DNA from: an uncultured Streptomyces sp. | GTDB lineage: Bacteria > Actinomycetota > Actinomycetes > Streptomycetales > Streptomycetaceae | Direction of reading: 5' to 3' | Assembly: GCF_947488945.1 (NCBI RefSeq) | Contig: NZ_CANLBS010000002.1 | Span: 1-64,000 of the forward strand | DNA length: 64,000 nucleotides | In this document: positions 15,534 through 23,917 of the stretch, piece after piece | Layout of the letters: each line of letters opens with the position of its first letter | Position numbering within the stretch: the first letter of the stretch is position 1 | Made by a program: the position numbers and the translations under genes | Notes under the pieces: model-generated | What the model saw: the letters and a program-made list of their open reading frames with translations, nothing else | What the model was told of the DNA's origin: nothing | Database searches by the model: none

Positions 15534-16088
15534 ATGTTCAATCGGCGATATGCGCGCAGAGAGGCGCAGCTGAGGCAGCTTTGTGAAGAGCAGTTGCGGG
15601 GGGTCGAGATATCTGATCCCTACGCGGTGGATGAAATATGCCGACAGCTCGCCATCCAGCGTGGCCGCCCCCTGTACCTACACGAATTGCCTGAGACCGG
15701 AGGGGCTAACGCTCCCTGCGGGATGGTTCTCTCTTTCGACCATGGGGATTACGTCTTTCACGTGGCGGCTACGAGCGAGCGCCATCGTGCGCAGATCGTG
15801 CGTCACGAGCTAGCGCACCTGCTGCTCGGGCACGCCGGTAGTAATGAGAGCGTCGTTCAGTCCTTGCTGAGAGTCCTCCCTGACGGGGTCGACCCCTCTG
15901 CTGTGCTCTCTGCTCTCGGCCGGACGAGCTATGACAGCGAGACCGAGTATGACGCCGAGATGGCTGCCTCCTGCCTGGGGGAGCTTTTCCATGATCTTGC
16001 CCACTCGGGCCGCGAGCACGGCCGGTCCGGCGCGGTGTCGCGGCTCGAAGACGCTCTCGTCCATCCACGGAGGAACCGCCGCTCATGA
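15534..16088 (+). CDS. ImmA/IrrE-like zinc metalloprotease
   Basis: The protein carries the HExxH metalloprotease motif as VRHELAHLLLGH, with His91, Glu92 and His95 as ligands and catalytic base. The fold around it matches ImmA/IrrE-type peptidases that cleave XRE-like repressors: an N-terminal helical region, a strand giving PLYLHELP, and a sandwich before the active helix. ImmA homologues often end in a regulatory C-terminus, and here the C-terminal 80 residues are helical, with DAEMAASCLGELFHDLA holding a candidate third metal ligand. The ATG at 15534 follows the XRE gene by 180 bases. Its stop overlaps the next gene start (ATGA). The partner is probably the XRE regulator upstream. Confidence 0.9.
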   Translation: MFNRRYARREAQLRQLCEEQLRGVEISDPYAVDEICRQLAIQRGRPLYLHELPETGGANAPCGMVLSFDHGDYVFHVAATSERHRAQIVRHELAHLLLGHAGSNESVVQSLLRVLPDGVDPSAVLSALGRTSYDSETEYDAEMAASCLGELFHDLAHSGREHGRSGAVSRLEDALVHPRRNRRS

Positions 16089-17284
16089 GCACATCCACCA
16101 TCGTCGCCGGCGTTCTCTGGCTGGTGGCTCTGTGGCGACTGCCGTCTATCCGGCACTCTCACAAGCAGCGAAGCCTGGCGCTGACCCTGGTGACTCTCGC
16201 GGTTGCCATGACGTTTGAGGTCCCGCCAGTCAAAGAGGCGGTTGATGCCGCCGTCGGTGCAGATGCCAGGCTATCGCCGCTGTTGAAGCACCTGCTCGGC
16301 GTTACCTCGGCGGCGTACCTGCTCGACTTCGTCATCGCAGTCGTTCGACCCCAGGGCCTGGCGCGTCGCACACGACTGGTGGCGGCCGGCGTGACGCTGC
16401 CCCTCATGCTTGCCTTCTACGCCTTGGCTAACTGGACGCCGGGAGGGCCGGTCAGGCTCGGGGGAGGGCGTGCTGCCCTCTTTCCTGTCCTCTATATGGC
16501 GGTCTTCACGCTGTACATCGGCATTGCCATGGTCGTAGCCACGTGGCTGTTCCTTAGCGGGGTGCGTCACAGCCGGACTCTCCTTGGGAAGGCCGGCCTC
16601 GGATTCCTGGGCTTGGGGACCCTGTTGGGAAGCCTGTACGCCATACAGCGCATTGTCTTCGTGACGGTTCAGCTCGCCTCTGGTGCCAACTATCCGGACT
16701 TGGAGAACCTGCTCTCCACAGCGCTTAAGCAGGCGACGGTCCTGTCGGTCGCGCTGGGTGTCTGCTTGCCTCCTCTCTCCGTCGCCGTGGAGTACGTCGC
16801 GGCGTGGAGCACTCTGCGGAAGCTGCGACCCCTCTGGGTGCAGCTCACGGAGGCAGCCCCGTATGTGGTGCTGGCGACCTCCGTAGCCAGGAGGCGCATC
16901 CCCTTCCGGTTGGAACGCTGCGTAATCGAGATCGAGGATGCCTGCCTAGCGCTCCGCGAGTACGTGTCAGTCGACGTTTACGCAGAGGCTCGGAAATTTG
17001 TCCGCCAGGAGGGGGTCGACGCGCAATACTCCGATGCGGTTGCGGAAGCCTGCTGGTTGCGTACAGCCGCCCAGTGTGCTCGAAGTGGGGTTCGTCTGCA
17101 GGGTGTTGAATATCCGCCCCTCGGTGTCACAGGGCGAGACAGGGCGAGTGAACTTTCATGGTTGCGTACCGTTGCCAGCGCATATCTATCCTCGCCGGTT
17201 GTTTCAGCTTTTGCCCGGCAAGAAAAGTCGTCTGTCTTCCGTGGGCAGGGCGATGCGGAAAGGATCTCTTCGCATGACAACTGA
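16085..17284 (+). CDS. MAB_1171c-type membrane protein
   Basis: The first 230 residues contain about seven hydrophobic segments (about 3-19, 33-50, 60-83, 95-115, 133-160, 175-198, 212-235). A cytoplasmic C-terminal domain of about 165 residues follows, with a WSTLRKLRPLWVQLTEAAP opening and a conserved-looking RRIPFRLERCVIEIEDACLAL stretch. This layout matches the family annotated as MAB_1171c-like putative transporters (DUF6545), whose true function is unknown. Members lie beside XRE and ImmA/IrrE-like genes in many actinomycetes, as here. It overlaps the gene before and the gene after, so it must be made with them. Confidence 0.8.
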   Translation: MSTSTIVAGVLWLVALWRLPSIRHSHKQRSLALTLVTLAVAMTFEVPPVKEAVDAAVGADARLSPLLKHLLGVTSAAYLLDFVIAVVRPQGLARRTRLVAAGVTLPLMLAFYALANWTPGGPVRLGGGRAALFPVLYMAVFTLYIGIAMVVATWLFLSGVRHSRTLLGKAGLGFLGLGTLLGSLYAIQRIVFVTVQLASGANYPDLENLLSTALKQATVLSVALGVCLPPLSVAVEYVAAWSTLRKLRPLWVQLTEAAPYVVLATSVARRRIPFRLERCVIEIEDACLALREYVSVDVYAEARKFVRQEGVDAQYSDAVAEACWLRTAAQCARSGVRLQGVEYPPLGVTGRDRASELSWLRTVASAYLSSPVVSAFARQEKSSVFRGQGDAERISSHDN

Positions 17285-17867
17285 TGTTCGCGCCAGCGAG
17301 TCACAGCTGGCCCGCCGTATCACGGACTGGCTTGAGCCGAAGAACTGGATTATCGCCGTCACGCTGTTGGTCGGTTGGCACACCGCGCAATGGGCGGGTG
17401 TGGCGTGGGGAGTGGTCGGTGCTCTTTTCGCGGCTGTCATCCCGATCACCTTCATTAAGTATGGAATTCGCAAGGGCCATTGGGGCGACAGACACGTTGG
17501 GGCGAAGCGTGCGCGTCTCATCGTGATGGCTGTCATCCTGCTCTCCGTAGCTACTGGCATCGTCTTGATGCTTGTTGCGGGGGCGCCTCGCACCATGGTT
17601 GCCCTCATCGTCTCGATGCTCGTGACGTTGGCGATCCTCACCGCGATCACCTTTGCCTGGAAGATCTCCGTCCATCAGGCCGTGTCTGCGGGCGCCTGCG
17701 CGATGCTTGTGCAGACTTACGGCCCGTGGATGGCTTTCGGCTTTCTCTTGGTCGTTGTCGTTGGCTGGTCCCGTGTCGAACTGCGTGACCACACACGCAA
17801 CCAAGTGATCGCAGGGACGATCCTTGGCACCATCGTGGCCGCAGCCGTCTTTCACCTGGCGCGTTGA
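17274..17867 (+). CDS. PAP2-like membrane protein with altered active site
   Basis: The ATG giving MTTDVRASES overlaps the preceding gene by 11 bases. The 197-residue protein has five to six membrane segments. Its C-terminal half follows the PAP2 phosphatase pattern: an ISVHQAV segment in place of the PSGH motif, and WSRVELRDHTRNQ in place of SRxxxxxHxxxD. The Ser, Arg and His survive but the last acid is a Gln. It may be a weakly active lipid phosphatase or a non-enzymatic member. It ends the four-gene module with XRE, ImmA/IrrE and MAB_1171c. A convergent gene follows after 91 bases. Confidence 0.75.
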   Translation: MTTDVRASESQLARRITDWLEPKNWIIAVTLLVGWHTAQWAGVAWGVVGALFAAVIPITFIKYGIRKGHWGDRHVGAKRARLIVMAVILLSVATGIVLMLVAGAPRTMVALIVSMLVTLAILTAITFAWKISVHQAVSAGACAMLVQTYGPWMAFGFLLVVVVGWSRVELRDHTRNQVIAGTILGTIVAAAVFHLAR

Positions 17868-17958
17868 TCTGACACCGTCCGCCGGGAGCGAGATGGTCGG
17901 CTTCTTCGGCGGCAATGATCATCTCGGGCTTCGGCTGGTTGGTGGATCCAACGTTCGA

Positions 17959-18819
17959 CTAGCTCTTTTGCGTTGGTACGGAATTCCATGAGCTGCTCTC
18001 CCACCAGGAACGGATGGGAGCGGCTCCGCTGCCCTTGGCGAGGGATCCGTCCGGACGGCGGTCAGGCAGGCCGAGGAGTTGCTGCTCGATCGGGGTGAGG
18101 GCGGCGTCTTTGCGGAGGTTAGTGGTGGGGTCGTCGACGGGGTGGAGCCAGCGGTAGCCGTACTGGAGCATGAGGGCGATGCGGGGTTGGCCGGAGAGGT
18201 TGATGCCTCCGGTGTGCCAGACCCTGTTCTCGAAGAGGACTGCGTCGGTCCCAGTGATGTCGGGCGTGACGGCGCCGGGCGGGTCGATTGCGCCGGTGGG
18301 AACGACGGGTTCCTCGGTGAGGAGGTGGCTGCCAGGGAGGAACATGGTCAGCCCGCAGCCGGGGGTGACGGGGGTGAGGTAGTGAGCGGCCTTGATTGCC
18401 ATCCGGGGGGTGCTCGGGAAGCCGAGGTCGGCGGTTACGCCGTACATGTCGCGGTGCCAGCCGTGGCGCCCGGGGATGCGGATGGTGCGGGGCGGGCCGC
18501 TGGGCAGTGCGATGAGGTGGGCGGAGAGCAGGTGGATGTTCGGGCTGAGGAGCTGGACGACGGTGGGCAGGACGGCCGGGTTGGCGAGGAGCGGGAGGAA
18601 GGCGCCGTCGAGGTTGAGGCATCCGCGGAAGCCGTCCTTGCCGTCGCCCCCTCGGTCGCGGCCTTTGGTGATGTCGCTGGCTAGCAGCTTCTCGGCGGCG
18701 GTCAGGAGCCGGTCGCGAAGGGCCGGGGTAATCGCGTCGCGCACGACCGTGTACCCGTCGCGTTCGAAAGCGTCGAGGGTGCCTGCGTCTGGGGCGACAG
18801 GCGGGAGCGGGGACCTCAT
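17959..18819 (-). CDS. Phytanoyl-CoA dioxygenase-family oxygenase (PhyH 1)
   Basis: This is a non-haem Fe(II)/2-oxoglutarate-type oxygenase. The 2-His-1-Asp triad is visible as GWHRDMYG (HxD) and the distal VWHTGG. A PRIALMLQYGYRW stretch supplies the 2-oxoglutarate-binding Arg. The N-terminal part has the PhyH opening LDAFERDGYTVVRDA. The start chosen (MRSPLPPV) overlaps the phosphoketolase stop (ATGA). The substrate is unknown, but PhyH enzymes in biosynthetic clusters hydroxylate or otherwise oxidise small molecules. It is the last gene of a leftward ten-gene run that begins at 27797. Confidence 0.85.
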   Translation of the reverse strand: MRSPLPPVAPDAGTLDAFERDGYTVVRDAITPALRDRLLTAAEKLLASDITKGRDRGGDGKDGFRGCLNLDGAFLPLLANPAVLPTVVQLLSPNIHLLSAHLIALPSGPPRTIRIPGRHGWHRDMYGVTADLGFPSTPRMAIKAAHYLTPVTPGCGLTMFLPGSHLLTEEPVVPTGAIDPPGAVTPDITGTDAVLFENRVWHTGGINLSGQPRIALMLQYGYRWLHPVDDPTTNLRKDAALTPIEQQLLGLPDRRPDGSLAKGSGAAPIRSWWESSSWNSVPTQKS

Positions 18820-20933
18820 GCCGGTATCTCCTTCGGGTTGTCGGTGAGGTTGGTGGCGAGCTGCCACAGGCCAGCGTCGTCAAGACCGCAGAGCTGGCGA
18901 AGGCGGTTCTGGGAGACGGGGCGGCTGGGGTCGCGGTAGCCGAGGACGGTGAGCCGGGGCCCGGGGTGGCGGCGTCCGAGGAGCGCGTGGATGTCGGCGG
19001 GGTGTCCGCTGGTGGCCAGGACGATTGGCGCTCGGGTGCCGAAGTGACGAGCGAATGTGTCCGGGGCGAGGGCGAGAGGGCGGGAGCCGTCCTCGGCCAG
19101 GACCGTGAGGTCGTGGACGTGGACGTACTGCACGCGCAGGCCGGGGCGTTCGGCGCGCAGCCGCTGGGCGAGGGTGGTCAGGGCCTCGGCGGGCAGGTCG
19201 CCGGCGGAGGCGAGGACCAGGCCGGGTTCGCCTGAGCCGGGTTGGGTGAGGTGGGGCCAGATCGCGATGCCGTGCCGCAGTTCCTCGTCGAGTGTCCCCA
19301 GGGGGTGCTGGACCGTGGTGTGCTTGCTGGCGACGACGATCGTGCACCGGTCCAGCTTGCGCAGGGCGAAGGTGAGGGTGGCGGCGGTGCGCGCGGGGTC
19401 AGCGGGGGTGAGGACGTGGAGCGTGGGGTCGCCGCTGGCCAGAAGCGCCGAGGTAAGGCTGGGATTTTGGTGGGTGAGGGTGTTGTGCCAGCCCAGGCTG
19501 GTCAGGAGGTAGACCAGGCTGGGCAGCGGGGCGAGCCCGGCGTGCCGGCGCACCGCCCGGTGTTTGAGCTGCTGCTGGATGAGGCTGAGCGTGATCGGCG
19601 CGAACGCCTCGTAGGTGGCGACGAGCGCGTGCCGGCCGGTCTCCGTGTAGCCCTGGGCCCAGGCGTGGCACAGCTCCTCGCTGAGGACTTCCACCGCCCA
19701 CGGCGCCGGGCGTCCGTGTTCGTCGGTGAGGTCGAGGCGGTTGGAGGCCAGCTCGTCGGGGCTGAACACGCGGAACGCTCCCTGCCCGGCGCGGGCTCGC
19801 AGGACCTCGGGGACTACCTGCGCGAACGGGCGCCCGGCGGCTTGGGCGGCGACCTGGGTGGAGGCGGCGACGCACCCGCGCGGTGCCGGGAGGCCGGCGG
19901 GCTCGGGCCGGGGTAGGGGGAGCGCGGGCAGCAGGTGAGGCCGGGGCCGGCCGCTGGGGGTCAGGAGCTGGGCGGGCTGGTAGGAGGCCAGCCAGTCGGC
20001 GAGCGCGTCGAACTCGGCGGGCACTTCGGCCGGGTCGCGCAGCGGCGTCTTGTGGACCGCCGGGGTACCGGCGAGGTGGGCGGGGGCGCCGTGGCCCTTG
20101 TCCAGGGTGAGCACAAGGACGCTGGAGGGCCCTGGGATGCCCAGGGGCTGGGCAGCGCCGAGGGCTTCGGTCACTGCCTGGCGGAGCTGGCCGATGTCGA
20201 GGCCGTCGCTGTAGACGGGCCGGTGGCCGAGGCCGGTGAAATAGGCGGTGAGTTCGGTGCGGCTCAGGGTGGACAGTACGCTCGGCCCGCCCATGCGCAT
20301 CCTGTTGAGCAGGACGACGGGAAGGACGGTGCCGTGGTCGCCCGTACCGTGCAGGGCACGGGTGGCGAGCCAGGAGGCGGCGGTCGTTCCGGTCTCGCAC
20401 TCTCCGTCGCCGATCAGGACCACCGACAGCCGGTGGGCGGCGTCGAGGACGGTGCCCTGCCCGATCGCGAGGGCGGGCCCGAGCTGGCCTCCGGTGTGCA
20501 GGTGGCCGGGGATCATCGGGGTGATCTCCCCGCCGATGTCGGCCCGGGGGAAGCCCGCGACGAGTTCGCCTAGCCCGGCCTCGCCTTGGGACAGATCGGG
20601 ATGGGCGCGGCCGAGCCGGCCGGTGAGGTAGGCGTGGGCGAGGGCGGAAGGACCGGCGTGCCCGGCACCGTGCAGGACGTGCAGCTCGTAGCCTTCGGGC
20701 ACGGCTGCCTGGAGCGGGCCCAGGGCGGCGAGCATCCGGTTGACGGGCGGGCACACCCCCCAGTGGCCGACCGGTCGAGTCTTGACGTCGGCCGGGGCCA
20801 GGGGCCGGGCCAGGAGCGGGTTGTCGCGCAGGTAGAGCTGGGCGAGACAGAGGTAATCGAGCGCGTCGGCGACGGCGGCCACCGAGACGTCGGGCACCAG
20901 GCGGTTCGAACGGCGGGCGAGGTCAGCCCACAT
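18816..20933 (-). CDS. Divergent phosphoketolase-family enzyme
   Basis: Phosphoketolases split a ketose phosphate with phosphate to give acetyl phosphate and an aldose phosphate, using thiamine diphosphate. Family marks are clear: LYLRDNPLL, VGHWG with His57, HGAGHAGP (about 88-95), IPGHLHTGG with His146, and the thiamine-diphosphate motif GDGECETG (175-182). At 705 residues it is shorter than typical XFP (about 790-820), and the usual SIHEGGELG is changed to HLHTGGQLG, so substrate or product may differ. Its place among PhyH, YrdC and methyltransferase genes suggests a biosynthetic role rather than sugar metabolism. It overlaps the PhyH gene behind it and the YrdC gene ahead. Confidence 0.85.
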   Translation of the reverse strand: MWADLARRSNRLVPDVSVAAVADALDYLCLAQLYLRDNPLLARPLAPADVKTRPVGHWGVCPPVNRMLAALGPLQAAVPEGYELHVLHGAGHAGPSALAHAYLTGRLGRAHPDLSQGEAGLGELVAGFPRADIGGEITPMIPGHLHTGGQLGPALAIGQGTVLDAAHRLSVVLIGDGECETGTTAASWLATRALHGTGDHGTVLPVVLLNRMRMGGPSVLSTLSRTELTAYFTGLGHRPVYSDGLDIGQLRQAVTEALGAAQPLGIPGPSSVLVLTLDKGHGAPAHLAGTPAVHKTPLRDPAEVPAEFDALADWLASYQPAQLLTPSGRPRPHLLPALPLPRPEPAGLPAPRGCVAASTQVAAQAAGRPFAQVVPEVLRARAGQGAFRVFSPDELASNRLDLTDEHGRPAPWAVEVLSEELCHAWAQGYTETGRHALVATYEAFAPITLSLIQQQLKHRAVRRHAGLAPLPSLVYLLTSLGWHNTLTHQNPSLTSALLASGDPTLHVLTPADPARTAATLTFALRKLDRCTIVVASKHTTVQHPLGTLDEELRHGIAIWPHLTQPGSGEPGLVLASAGDLPAEALTTLAQRLRAERPGLRVQYVHVHDLTVLAEDGSRPLALAPDTFARHFGTRAPIVLATSGHPADIHALLGRRHPGPRLTVLGYRDPSRPVSQNRLRQLCGLDDAGLWQLATNLTDNPKEIPA

Positions 20934-21579
20934 AGGGTCCTCCTGCCGGGGCGAGCGCGGCTTCGACAGCGCGGGCGTGGACGGTGCCCTCCCGTTCCAA
21001 GCGCGCGGCGGCGCCCGCGGGGCAGTCGACGATGGTCATGTGCCGGCCGTGCGGGCAGATCCCGCCGTCAACGACCGCGGCGATGCCTGCCTCCGTGGTC
21101 TGGTCGAAGGCGGTGACGTGGTCGGCGGTGAGGGCCGGGTGGTCCTGGTCGCCGGCGGCAGGGGCGGAGATGCTGCACACGGCGGCGGCCAGCGGTTCGC
21201 CGACCAGGGTGACCAGCTGTCCCAGGATCCCGTTGGGGCAGCCGACGAGCGCCGGGGAGCCGACCGCCGCGACGGGCTCCACCCCGGGCTTCCACGGAAG
21301 ACGTAACGCGAGGTCCCCCGGCCACAGGCCACCGGTCAGTAGGCGGGCGTCGTCGCTCAGGTCGAACAAGGTCTCGGCCGTGGCCGGGTTGTCGAGCAGG
21401 AGCAGCAGCGGCTTGGTGCGGGGGCGCTGCTTGATTCGGAAGACCGCGCTGGTGGCGTCGGTGTCGGCCGCGCGGGCACACAGCATGTACCAGCGGGGCG
21501 TGGGCACGGCGACCACCTTCCCGATGGCCAGGAATCGGGCGGCCGCGTCGGGGAGCTGGTCGCGGGCGAGGATGTCCAT
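20923..21579 (-). CDS. YrdC/Sua5-domain protein with altered motif
   Basis: The fold is that of threonylcarbamoyl-AMP synthases: an opening that aligns with YrdC, then a RIKQRPRTKPL segment, which is the usual IKxRPxxKPL signature, a GGLWPGDLALRLPW strand region and a GVPVxx-like stretch. The SxN motif expected near LAVTSANxSG reads CSISAPAAG, so the key Asn is lost. The enzyme may therefore bind but not use the normal ATP/carbamoyl chemistry, or use another substrate. This is a second copy of a tRNA-modification family, placed within a biosynthetic run, which suggests a specialised task such as carbamoyl transfer. The start used is ATG at 21579, after a GAGAGG-type site. Confidence 0.8.
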   Translation of the reverse strand: MDILARDQLPDAAARFLAIGKVVAVPTPRWYMLCARAADTDATSAVFRIKQRPRTKPLLLLLDNPATAETLFDLSDDARLLTGGLWPGDLALRLPWKPGVEPVAAVGSPALVGCPNGILGQLVTLVGEPLAAAVCSISAPAAGDQDHPALTADHVTAFDQTTEAGIAAVVDGGICPHGRHMTIVDCPAGAAARLEREGTVHARAVEAALAPAGGPYVG

Positions 21580-21593
21580 GGCGTTCTTCCCTC

Positions 21594-22364
21594 TCACACG
21601 GTTCCGGGGCGGGTGAGTGCGGCGAGTGCCGGGTACTCCAGCCACGGGTCCGACAGAGCGCGAAGGGCGAGGTCGGGGTGCTGGGCGTGGCTGACGCGGA
21701 AGTACGCCATCACCCTGGGTGTGCTGCTCGCGTTGATGCCGACCCGGTGGGGGACGAGGTGGTGCATCACGATCACGTCGCCGGGCACGGCAGTGAGAGC
21801 GGTGCCGTCCTGGTTGTTGATGTCGTCGGGGGTCTGGGCGGGCTGACCCAGGACCCAGTCCGTGGCGAAGTAGTCGGCCATCCGGTGATGCCCGCCGGGC
21901 ACGTAGTGCAGAGCGCCGGCGTCCGCGGTGGCGCCGCCGTCCAGGACGACGCCGACGATGAACGTGAACGTGCGCAGATCGCGGGGCTCCAGGTGCGGGC
22001 AGGAGACGCCGTCGACATGCATCCGCTTCACCGGCTGCTCTGCGGAGTGCGGCATCCGGATCTGGATCTGTGCCCGGGTGACCGGGGCGGTCCTCGCGGG
22101 CCGGAGCAGGTCTCCGGCCAGCTCGGCCAGGCCGCTTTGCTGGTAGAGGGCGAGGAGGGCGGGGTGTTCTTCCAGTTCGGGGGCGAAGCTGCGGTCGGTG
22201 TAGGCGGTGAGCCGCGCGGGGTCGTACGCCTCGGCTAACCAGTCGCTGACGAGGTCACGGGCCCGGGACAGGACTTCGCCGTGGACCAGGCCACGGCGTA
22301 TGAGGACGCCGTCGTCGAGGAACCGGCGCCGCTCGTCGTCGCTCCACGTCTGAGGTCGGGGCAT
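21594..22364 (-). CDS. Phytanoyl-CoA dioxygenase-family oxygenase (PhyH 2)
   Basis: This is a second Fe(II)/2-oxoglutarate oxygenase, not closely similar to the first. The metal ligands are in RMHVDGV (HxD) and in HLVPHRVG (distal His), and the 2-oxoglutarate Arg is in TPRVMAYFRVSH. The middle holds YVPGGHHRMADYF, which is typical of PhyH-type substrate loops. The ATG giving MPRPQTW sits behind a GGAGAACC site. Two such enzymes in one run suggest two oxidation steps on the same scaffold. It ends 14 bases before the YrdC gene start. Confidence 0.85.
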   Translation of the reverse strand: MPRPQTWSDDERRRFLDDGVLIRRGLVHGEVLSRARDLVSDWLAEAYDPARLTAYTDRSFAPELEEHPALLALYQQSGLAELAGDLLRPARTAPVTRAQIQIRMPHSAEQPVKRMHVDGVSCPHLEPRDLRTFTFIVGVVLDGGATADAGALHYVPGGHHRMADYFATDWVLGQPAQTPDDINNQDGTALTAVPGDVIVMHHLVPHRVGINASSTPRVMAYFRVSHAQHPDLALRALSDPWLEYPALAALTRPGTV

Positions 22365-22442
22365 GGTGGTTCTCCTTCCGGAGGGACGGGACATAGAGCC
22401 GGAGCGGGGAGTGGGCCGCCCCGGCGTAGAGGGAAGAGCGGG

Positions 22443-23222
22443 TTAGCCGCGCCGACCGAGGACGACCTGGAAGGAGGCGTGCTCGATCAGCCCGCCTGCG
22501 GCGGTGTGTTCGTCGAGCAGAGCTCGGGCACGGCGCTCGAAGTTCTCGACTCGCTCGCCGAACAGTGGCCGGGCGGCGAAGGAAGTCGAGTACAGGTAGC
22601 CGATCACGCCGTCGGTGGTCCACTCTCGCTCGACCGCGATGGTGTGCTCCTCGACCTGGCCGAAGGCGGACTCGGCGAGGATCTCGCTGTATGGCCGGTC
22701 GTGCGCCTCGTACTTCTTGCCCACTCCGGCTCGACGCTTCTCGCCCAGGTACTCCTGGATCAGGGCCCGCAGGGCGTCGGTCCACCCGGTGCGTGCGGTC
22801 CACAGGCTGCCGTCGCCCATGACCGCGACGGTCGCGTCCGGCGCGGTCATGCCCTCCAGACGCGACAACACCACCTCCTGGTCCATCCAATGGAACGCGC
22901 GACAGACCGTGACGAGATCGGCCCGGGTGGAGGTGCGCGGAGTGAACTGCTCGGCCGAGGCGTTGTGCAGGCGGACGGTGACCGGCAGCCCAGCGAGCGC
23001 CTTGTCTGCCTCGGCGAGCATGCCCGCGTCCTGCTCGACGACGTCGATCTCCGTCACCGTCCCGGCCAGGGCGAGGGGGACCTGTCCGGTGCCGGACCCG
23101 AGGTCGAGCAGGACCCGGTGCTCCTTGCCGGCCACCCGCCGCGCGAGCAGCTCGACGGCATCCTTCGGGATGCCGGGCCGGTAAGCGGCGTAGAACGGGG
23201 CGGTGGTGTCGAACTGGCTCAC
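22443..23222 (-). CDS. Class I SAM-dependent methyltransferase
   Basis: The GTG start overlaps the stop of the HAD gene (GTGA). The N-terminal half is a methyltransferase-11-type Rossmann domain: motif I is LLDLGSGTGQVPLAL, an acidic DVVEQDAGML strand marks the ribose-binding Glu/Asp, and CRAFHWMD is the typical post-motif segment of small-molecule methyltransferases. The C-terminal part is helical and probably caps the substrate. The substrate is unknown. It lies between the HAD phosphatase and the second PhyH gene. Confidence 0.85.
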   Translation of the reverse strand: MSQFDTTAPFYAAYRPGIPKDAVELLARRVAGKEHRVLLDLGSGTGQVPLALAGTVTEIDVVEQDAGMLAEADKALAGLPVTVRLHNASAEQFTPRTSTRADLVTVCRAFHWMDQEVVLSRLEGMTAPDATVAVMGDGSLWTARTGWTDALRALIQEYLGEKRRAGVGKKYEAHDRPYSEILAESAFGQVEEHTIAVEREWTTDGVIGYLYSTSFAARPLFGERVENFERRARALLDEHTAAGGLIEHASFQVVLGRRG

Positions 23223-23917
23223 GGGGTGGTGCTCCTGATCGTGTGGGGTGACGGAAGGACGGTTTGCTCGATGTGCCCGACCGCGCGAGCGAGGTCCGGT
23301 ACGACCGTGACCCGCCCGGGGTGCTCGGCCAGCAGCCGGAGGGCTTCGGCCGACGGCGGGCGCGGGGTGATCCACAGAGCTTGGGCTCCGGCGGCGAGGG
23401 CGCCGCGCACGTCGTAGTCGAGGCTGTCGCCTACGTGCAGGACCTCTGAGGGATCACGCTCGTGCAGCAAGGCAACAGTCTGCACAGCGCGTGGGTCGGG
23501 CTTGGCGAACCCGAGCTGCCAGGAGGGGTGGTGGGCCCGCAGGTGAGGGGCGAGAAGGGCGGCGACGTCGGTCTCCCGCTCGTCCCAGTGGCTCACATTC
23601 GACAGGGTGACCACCGGCACGACCCGGGCGATTCGTGCCACCGCCACCACCGCGCCGGGCCACAGAGCGAAGCGAGGCGGGCGGTGGTCGTGGGGGAAGG
23701 CAGACGGCCCGAGACCCAGAGCGGCGCACACCGTCTGCGGCCCCGCCGCATCACGGCGCGGGTCCAGGGCGTGCAGGATCCGCTGAGCGACCTGCTTCGC
23801 CTCACGGGCCGGGAGCGGGGACAGCTCCACCAAACGCTGCGTCAGCGTCGTCCCCGACGGCTCGCCCAGGGTGTATCCGACATCGAGGCTCACCAGCCGC
23901 ACCCCACCCGCGTTCAC
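23219..23917 (-). CDS. HAD-superfamily hydrolase
   Basis: Motif I appears as SLDVGYTLGE (the nucleophile Asp is kept, but the usual second Asp is Gly), motif II as VVTLSNVS, motif III as GFAKPDPRAV with the Lys, and motif IV as LHVGDSLDYDVRGALAAGA. This is the pattern of small HAD phosphatases of the subfamily that handles sugar or nucleotide phosphates. The loss of the second motif-I Asp is tolerated in some members but may slow phosphatase turnover. It overlaps the neighbours on both sides (GTGA downstream, a four-base overlap upstream). Confidence 0.8.
   Translation of the reverse strand: MNAGGVRLVSLDVGYTLGEPSGTTLTQRLVELSPLPAREAKQVAQRILHALDPRRDAAGPQTVCAALGLGPSAFPHDHRPPRFALWPGAVVAVARIARVVPVVTLSNVSHWDERETDVAALLAPHLRAHHPSWQLGFAKPDPRAVQTVALLHERDPSEVLHVGDSLDYDVRGALAAGAQALWITPRPPSAEALRLLAEHPGRVTVVPDLARAVGHIEQTVLPSPHTIRSTTP

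Noticed and set aside
16998..17274. Extension of the PAP2-like gene
   Set aside because: It overlaps the end of the MAB_1171c gene by over 280 bases. The ATG at 17274 has a better fit.
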